DNA of 64,000 bases, taken from NCBI GenBank assembly GCA_017464645.1, contig JAFTZF010000001.1, positions 3,619 through 67,618 of the forward strand, given 5' to 3'. Position 1 is the first letter of the stretch. Every line of letters begins with the position of its first letter. A model generated the notes under the pieces. That model saw nothing but the letters and a program-made list of their open reading frames with translations. It was not told where the DNA came from and ran no database searches. Both the position numbers and the translations under genes were made by a program. Shown one piece after another: positions 59,525-64,000 of this stretch. The DNA comes from Lachnospiraceae bacterium (GTDB lineage Bacteria; Bacillota_A; Clostridia; Lachnospirales; Lachnospiraceae).

Positions 59525-60613
59525 ATGAGACAAAGAAATACAAAACAGACACAGGCCACATGGAAGCGGACAAAGAGGCTGGCAGTCATACTGGTGACCC
59601 TCTTGTGCCTTGGCCTGTCCGGCTGCTCCGGGCTTGACAATACAGAAATTGTGCTGACTACGGGCCTTTCCGGAAATCAGCTGTTCAAGGTGGGCAGCAG
59701 CGCATGCACACTGCCCGAGGCCATGATTTATGTGGATGCCTATGTGGAGCAGTATGAAACTGTCTATGGTGTGGAGATGTGGAGCCATGATTTTGGCGGC
59801 ATCACATTTGAAGAATATGTAAAGAACGATGTGATATCCCAGCTGGCCACCGTCAAGGCCATAACCCTTCTGGCTGAGGAATATGAAGTGGCTTTGAATG
59901 AAGAGGAAGAGGAGCAGGTCAAAGAAGCGGCCAAAGAGTACTATGAATCTTTGGGCCAGGAAGAACGGGATTGGATGAAACTGAAAGAAAAGAATGCAGA
60001 GGCCCTGTTCTATGACCATCTGTTGGCCGAAAAGGTCTATGAGGAAATCACTAAGGATGTAAATACCGAGGTCAGTGATGATGAGGCCCGGGTAATTACC
60101 GTCCAGCAGATATTTTTAGAGACCACCCGTGCGGGAGAAAGCGGCCAGGAGGCTCTTTCCCCGGAAGAAAAGCAGGAGGTTTATGAGCGGGCCCGGGATA
60201 TCCTGATGCAGATCGAAGAAGGCCGTGAATTTCAGATCCTTGCCTCCGTTTATCATCAGGGAGAAGAACAGAGCACGGTTACCTTTGGGCGAGGCGAAAG
60301 AGAGTAGGCCTACGAAGACGTGGCCTTTGCCCTGGAAAAAGACCAGGTGAGCCCTATCATCGAGACCCAGAAGGGATATTATATCCTGAAATGTACAGAG
60401 AATTTTAATCGGGAAGCCACGGAGGAAAATAGGGTCACCATGCTGGAAAAACGCCGGGACACGGTATTTAGTCAGGTGTATGACGAATTTATTGCCAACG
60501 AGCCCTCCGAATTCAATACCCGCCTCTGGAAAAAGGTCAGCCTGGAAAATCATACTCTTGAGCATACAGGCGAGAATTTCTTTACTATTTATGAAAAATA
60601 TTTCGGTGAATAA
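59525..60613 (+). pseudogene. PrsA-like foldase lipoprotein with one in-frame TAG
   Basis: The frame runs 260 codons to TAG at 60305-60307, then continues in the same frame for 101 codons to TAA. Before the stop: a lipoprotein signal with lipobox LSGC near residue 34, a SurA/PrsA-like helical domain, and the start of a parvulin rotamase domain (ITVQQIFLETT). After the stop: AYEDVAFALEKDQVSPI and GYYILKC, the second half of the same rotamase domain. A single C-to-T change (CAG to TAG) explains it. Either the gene is recently broken, the base is an error, or TAG is read through. Confidence 0.82.
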
Positions 60614-60618
60614 AACAT

Positions 60619-60658
60619 GTGCTCCCCAGGCCATAGACGGTCTGGAGGAGCGCTTTTT
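60619..60658 (+). terminator. Terminator of the maf-sbcCD-foldase run
   Basis: GTGCTCC-CAG-CC / GG-CTG-GGAGCGC imperfect stem, then five T. Confidence 0.75.
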
Positions 60659-60747
60659 ATTTACAAAGTAGGGGGATTATGGCAAAATGGAGGTAGGTAG
60701 TTGTCCAAGGAAAAAGCGTTTTCTGATGAGGAAAAGGAGGAGAATTC

Positions 60748-61332
60748 ATGAGAGTACATAAAAGAAAGATGGGAATTTTAATACTTTTTATATTGTTGTC
60801 ATGCTTGCTCACATCCTGTTACAGATCTACGGTAAAAGAAGCATCTGAGTATGATTCGTTTCGAGAGGATATGAAAGAACAATATGAGCGGCTATACGAA
60901 TTTTTACCGGAACTTGGCGATAAAAGCTGTATAGAGGATATGTATCTTTATTATTGGTCGGGAGATTTATTTGATTCATATCATACCATCTATTTAAATT
61001 GTGTATATTCGGAAGAAGAATACGAAAAAGAGGAAAAACGGTTAAAGGAATTGTTTGCTGATTCCTCTCAAATAAATTCGGACTCTTTTGAATATGAATC
61101 GCTAGGCGGTGGTGGATATACGTCATGGACACACGTGTTTCACAAATATGTATTATTTGAAAAGGAAAATTTGCGCATTGTTTATATCGATCTGTTTGAG
61201 GACAGCTTACATGGTAGAAGTACCAAAATTCCGGACGAGTATCTTCCGAAAGACCTGGTAGAAGTAAGAAAAACCGGTAGCATTCCCCCAGATAATTGGT
61301 ATGAGTATGAGGATGCAGTGGAGAATAAATGA
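60748..61332 (+). CDS. Lipoprotein of unknown function
   Basis: 194 residues. A basic start (RVHKRK), hydrophobic core and lipobox LLTSC give a lipoprotein signal with the lipid Cys near residue 24. The mature part is acidic and Tyr-rich (EYDSFREDMKEQYERLYEF; MYLYYWSGDL). AAAGGAGGAG lies before the ATG. Its stop overlaps the start of a longer version of the next frame. The AT-rich composition marks the beginning of an accessory region. Confidence 0.75.
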   Translation: MRVHKRKMGILILFILLSCLLTSCYRSTVKEASEYDSFREDMKEQYERLYEFLPELGDKSCIEDMYLYYWSGDLFDSYHTIYLNCVYSEEEYEKEEKRLKELFADSSQINSDSFEYESLGGGGYTSWTHVFHKYVLFEKENLRIVYIDLFEDSLHGRSTKIPDEYLPKDLVEVRKTGSIPPDNWYEYEDAVENK

Positions 61333-61373
61333 AAAACGTGTCAGGGAAGATTAGAGGTTCTAAAGGAGAAAAA

Positions 61374-61673
61374 ATGGATTTAAAGACCGTCAAAGAACTT
61401 TGTATGGGTTTGGGAGAAGTGGAAACATTCAAAGAGAATCCGGAATTTTTTGGAAACATGGAACTGATGATAAGAACACCCAAGCAAACAGGCCTATGTA
61501 TTGTATCCGATCGGGGGGAGTTTTTATGCTATGTACAGAAGGAATTACTCTTTGCTAAAAAGCAGATTTCCCTTAGCCAAATTTTAGAGGCCGAAGACAG
61601 TGTATGTTTTGCATCGCTGGAAGAAGCCATAAATTATCTAAAAGCCCATATTCAAGTCATAGAAAAGCAATGA
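61374..61673 (+). CDS. Small protein of unknown function
   Basis: 99 residues from ATG 61374, which has AAAGGAG 6 bases before it; an ATG at 61329 overlapping the previous stop is less well placed. The sequence looks like a compact soluble domain (TVKELCMGLGEVETF, then ISLSQILEAEDSVCFASLEEA). No signal peptide or membrane helix. It may be cotranscribed with the lipoprotein gene. Not recognised. Confidence 0.6.
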   Translation: MDLKTVKELCMGLGEVETFKENPEFFGNMELMIRTPKQTGLCIVSDRGEFLCYVQKELLFAKKQISLSQILEAEDSVCFASLEEAINYLKAHIQVIEKQ

Positions 61674-61719
61674 TTGAATTGCTGAGGTGACAAGAGATAA
61701 GGAAGTGGGAGGAATGTAA

Positions 61720-62056
61720 ATGAAGCTTAAAATTCACCTGGAAAACACCTCTTTACCGCCGGGAGAATATGAGCTTTTGTTGATAAATGAATTAAAAGAG
61801 CCGGCTCCAATACATACTGCTGTGGCTTCAAAATTTCTGGTTCGCGCCGCTTAATATGCTATTGATGAGGGCTGAGGCCGATTGGTATAAACGACTTATT
61901 CCAACAACAATAACATGTAGATGAAAAGGCCTCATTCAAGAGGACACGGAGCTTTTTGTGGAATTTGGGATTTGTTATTATCCATTCTATTGGGAAAGCG
62001 AGAGAAATGCAGAAGCAGTATTGTGAGTAGTTGAAAGAAGATGTTACAGAGGCTTT
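61720..62056 (+). pseudogene. Decayed coding region
   Basis: A 44-codon frame (61720-61854, ribosome site GGGAGGAATG nearby) begins MKLKIHLENTSLPPGEYELL and stops abruptly. About 85 bases later a protein-like stretch (ELFVEFGICYYPFYWESER) appears, and after a frame change another (LKEDVTEALSDESIRRDAN). These look like pieces of a gene broken by stops and frameshifts. The beginning resembles that of the next intact protein, so this may be a dead paralogue. Identity unknown. Confidence 0.45.
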
Positions 62057-62085
62057 GAGTGATGAAAGTATCAGGAGGGACGCAA

Positions 62086-62655
62086 ATGTTGACAATTCTT
62101 GTAAAAAACTTCAGTGAAGATTATCAGATATTTTTGAATGAAACAAAACTGTTACCAAAGCGAAAGGGTGACCATGCAAAGTTTAGTTGTGACCTTTCCT
62201 CGGGAAAATATTTGATTTGTATAAAGAAAGAGGCAAGATCGCTCAAAGCGCTGGACATTCTGGAGTATTATATTTCATCTCCGGGAGAAGAGGCGGTTAT
62301 GATTTCTCGAAGTGCCAGCAAAGTAGATGTGCAGATTCAAGCGGAGGTCTGCCATGGTGCAGAAGAGGTGGAGATTATATTTGATGCAGATACAAACAAA
62401 GTAACACAGACTACAGGCCAGTGTGTTCTGTTAAAGGAAGAGTGCTATAAGGATGAGGCTGTCAGACGTAAGCTGTGCAAATACATAGAATTACCGGTTA
62501 TGATATTGGGAGGAATCGTTTTTGTTCCGTTATGGGTTGTCAGTGTTTGTGTTTTGATAACAGATTTTAGTGGGTTATCGATTTTGCTTCTCGCATTAAG
62601 CAGCCTTCTTGTTGCGCTTTGGATTGGTTTTATCCATAGAACTGCGAGGCGGTAG
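62086..62655 (+). CDS. Membrane protein of unknown function
   Basis: 189 residues from ATG 62086 (AGGAGGG 7 bases upstream). The first 130 residues look like a beta-rich soluble domain (SEDYQIFLNETKLLPKRKGD; SGKYLICIKKEARSL). Two membrane helices follow near 140-162 and 166-184. Probably anchored by its C-terminus with the beta domain in the cytoplasm. The N-terminal theme recurs in the decayed frame just upstream. No family recognised. Confidence 0.65.
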   Translation: MLTILVKNFSEDYQIFLNETKLLPKRKGDHAKFSCDLSSGKYLICIKKEARSLKALDILEYYISSPGEEAVMISRSASKVDVQIQAEVCHGAEEVEIIFDADTNKVTQTTGQCVLLKEECYKDEAVRRKLCKYIELPVMILGGIVFVPLWVVSVCVLITDFSGLSILLLALSSLLVALWIGFIHRTARR

Positions 62656-62852
62656 AAAGGCAATTTTGTCGGGGATGATCCAGATTAATGAATGAAATGC
62701 TAAATAAATTAGTGTTTTGAGTTTGATTGATTTAGACAGTTGGCTTTTTGCATATGTTGTAAATAGGAAAATGTGTCTCGTAGGTTATAAAATGATTTAC
62801 ACTCTCTATTCATACAAATTCTTACTTTGTAGCAGTTGATTTTAGACTTTAA

Positions 62853-63146
62853 CTAGCGGCAGCAATAAGAAGCTCTAAGAAAGGAAAGCGAGAGGCTATT
62901 ATTGCCGAGATAATGTATATTGGTATTATATTATCGGCTGTTAATACGTTGTTTTAATTACAAATCAAAATAGCATCGGCTGGTATAACTGTTTGTGTGT
63001 GTGCTGTGTTTAGTTTTACTATTTCACACTTTTCTCCGAAAGATTATGAAAAGCATTTTGTTGGACATTATGTGACTATTCTTACTGTATATGGAGTTGC
63101 AATAAAAAATTTTGTCAGCAAACAAACGAAAGGATTAAAGCCATAA
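62853..63146 (+). pseudogene. Membrane protein remnant with in-frame TAA
   Basis: One frame reads through hydrophobic protein-like sequence on both sides of a TAA at 62955-62957: EAIIAEIMYIGIILSAVNTL before it, and IASAGITVCVCAVFSFTISH plus a soluble tail after it. The final stop overlaps the next gene's ATG (TAATG), as for a translationally coupled pair. No proper start remains. The bases 62656-62852 before it hold nothing I can assign. Confidence 0.5.
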
Positions 63147-63595
63147 TGAAAAGAGAGATAATCTGTATGATAGGAAGCATATTAAATGGAATACTATTTG
63201 TTTTTTGGGTAATTATTTTTGTTACATTTCCAATTTTTGAAAAATGGATTCTTATGAAGGGAAAATGGACTATAGTTTTAAGCTTAATGCTTGCTATATT
63301 TTGCCTTGTGATCGGAAAATGTATCTTTAAATTAGACTTAGAGTGTTTGTTTTTAAAGTATGAAATAGCAGAAACAACACGCTTGGAACGAAATCTTCTG
63401 AGAGGGGCGGTTTCAATTTTCCTTTGTACATGTCTTTTTACCTGGGGCAGTGTTGTTGTGTATAATGCTTTGGGGATAGCAATGTCGGAGGGGCAAAAAA
63501 TTCGTCATGCATTGATTCCGTGGGTAATAAATAGTAGTTCTGTGGCTGGTACAGCATGTGTTTTGGCATACAAATATTATCAAATTATAAAATAG
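63146..63595 (+). CDS. Small membrane protein of unknown function
   Basis: 149 residues with four hydrophobic helices (about 5-30, 42-62, 88-110, 122-142) and short charged loops (KYEIAETTRLERN). The ATG overlaps the stop of the preceding broken frame, with AAAGGA a little upstream, so it once depended on coupling. AT-rich accessory composition. Function unknown. Confidence 0.6.
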   Translation: MKREIICMIGSILNGILFVFWVIIFVTFPIFEKWILMKGKWTIVLSLMLAIFCLVIGKCIFKLDLECLFLKYEIAETTRLERNLLRGAVSIFLCTCLFTWGSVVVYNALGIAMSEGQKIRHALIPWVINSSSVAGTACVLAYKYYQIIK

Positions 63596-63853
63596 AGTGC
63601 TGGAGTGAGACGAAAAAGTGAGACATGATTTGTGGAATCATATGCATAGAAACAAGAGATAAAATTCATGACGAGTCTGATTTTGACATTGAGTTTTTAA
63701 AAACTTTTCATGAGGGCTTGTTTTGAGAGCCTTTTTAACAACTAAATCAAAACCTCTGTCCTTCCTTGGATTCATGAAACGTCCTCACAAGTTAGATGGT
63801 GTTAGAATATAAATAGTACAAGTCAAAATGAGAATTCCTTATTAGAAAAATCA

Positions 63854-63862
63854 TGGTATAAT
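63854..63862 (+). promoter_or_regulatory. Extended -10 promoter of the transposase gene
   Basis: TGG followed by a perfect TATAAT, 30 bases before the ATG; no good -35. The 297 bases between the last gene and this ATG show no other gene. Confidence 0.55.
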
Positions 63863-63892
63863 GTAGGTACCGCACTGAAGGAGGATCTCATT

Positions 63893-64000
63893 ATGGCAAA
63901 GCACTATGACAAACAGTTTAAACTTGATGCAGTCCAGTATTATCATGATCACAGGGATTTAGGGCTGCAGGGTTGTGCTACAAATTTAGGAATCAGTCAG
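63893..64000 (+). mobile_element. IS3-family transposase, helix-turn-helix subunit, cut by window end
   Basis: 36 codons are visible: AKHYDKQFKLDAVQYYHDH and then LGLQGCATNLGISQ. This is the HTH_Tnp_1-type start of OrfA proteins of IS3/IS150-like elements. AAGGAGG lies before the ATG. The DDE catalytic part and the right end lie beyond the window, and I could not define the left inverted repeat. It adjoins several decayed genes. Confidence 0.72.

Noticed and set aside
59525..60613. Pyrrolysine or selenocysteine insertion at the TAG of the foldase gene
   Set aside because: The codon sits where Gln is expected, there is no functional reason for a special residue, and no pyl genes are visible; a nonsense mutation is simpler.
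1..64000. CRISPR arrays, rRNA genes or prophage blocks
   Set aside because: I saw no regularly spaced direct repeats, no rRNA sequence and no run of phage structural genes.

Overview
The window looks like chromosomal DNA of an anaerobic, Gram-positive, Lachnospiraceae-like clostridium. This rests on the LL-diaminopimelate aminotransferase route to lysine, a fused flavodiiron/flavin reductase/rubredoxin protein, HdrABC/Flx-type flavin enzymes, AGGAGG-type ribosome sites, intrinsic terminators, and many small proteins of a kind common in gut clostridia. No species was determined. Most of the DNA is ordinary housekeeping; the last 4 kb is accessory and decaying.

Layout. 1-4.2 kb: end of folC, pheA, a DegV protein and a YkvI-like membrane protein. 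4.2-12.6 kb: an oxygen-defence block (superoxide dismutase, thioredoxin and its reductase, rubredoxin, a Crp/Fnr regulator, the flavodiiron fusion), interrupted by a tRNA-Pro and three accessory genes. Three identical-format palindromes (GTGA-N5-TCAC) sit about 41 bp upstream of predicted starts for trx-trxB, rubredoxin and the flavodiiron gene, so the Crp/Fnr protein very likely activates all three. 12.6-20.6 kb: remnants of fic and azlC, dapF-dapL, asnA, a cold-shock protein, an M23 peptidase, an amidohydrolase, a winged-helix/zinc-ribbon protein and truA.

21.0-33.4 kb is the most interesting part: 13 co-directional, tightly packed genes. They encode an LDH-fold malate dehydrogenase, HdrB, HdrC, HdrA, a four-subunit Flx-like NADH module (D, B, C, A), a soluble fumarate reductase pair (FrdB, FrdA), an AAE-family exporter and two-subunit class I fumarase. 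Read as a pathway this is oxaloacetate to malate to fumarate to succinate plus export, with an Hdr/Flx complex placed to feed NADH electrons to fumarate, possibly with flavin-based electron bifurcation to ferredoxin. A promoter and a foldable leader RNA lie upstream.

33.4-43.6 kb: a protein of unknown function, a MATE transporter, a CsoR-like repressor, YbaK, a ComEC-like hydrolase, two small proteins, a K+-dependent-type membrane pyrophosphatase and a surface 5'-nucleotidase. 43.6-53.1 kb: tRNA-Glu, a type IIA topoisomerase pair without the gyrase box (ParE/ParC-like), a hydroxyacid dehydrogenase, GlnRS, a MocR regulator and a DUF4886 protein. 53.1-60.6 kb: an acidic membrane-anchored protein, then maf, two HAD phosphatases, a small protein, sbcD, sbcC and a foldase gene broken by one in-frame TAG. 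60.6-64 kb: small lipoproteins, membrane proteins, two decayed genes and the start of an IS3-type transposase cut by the window end.
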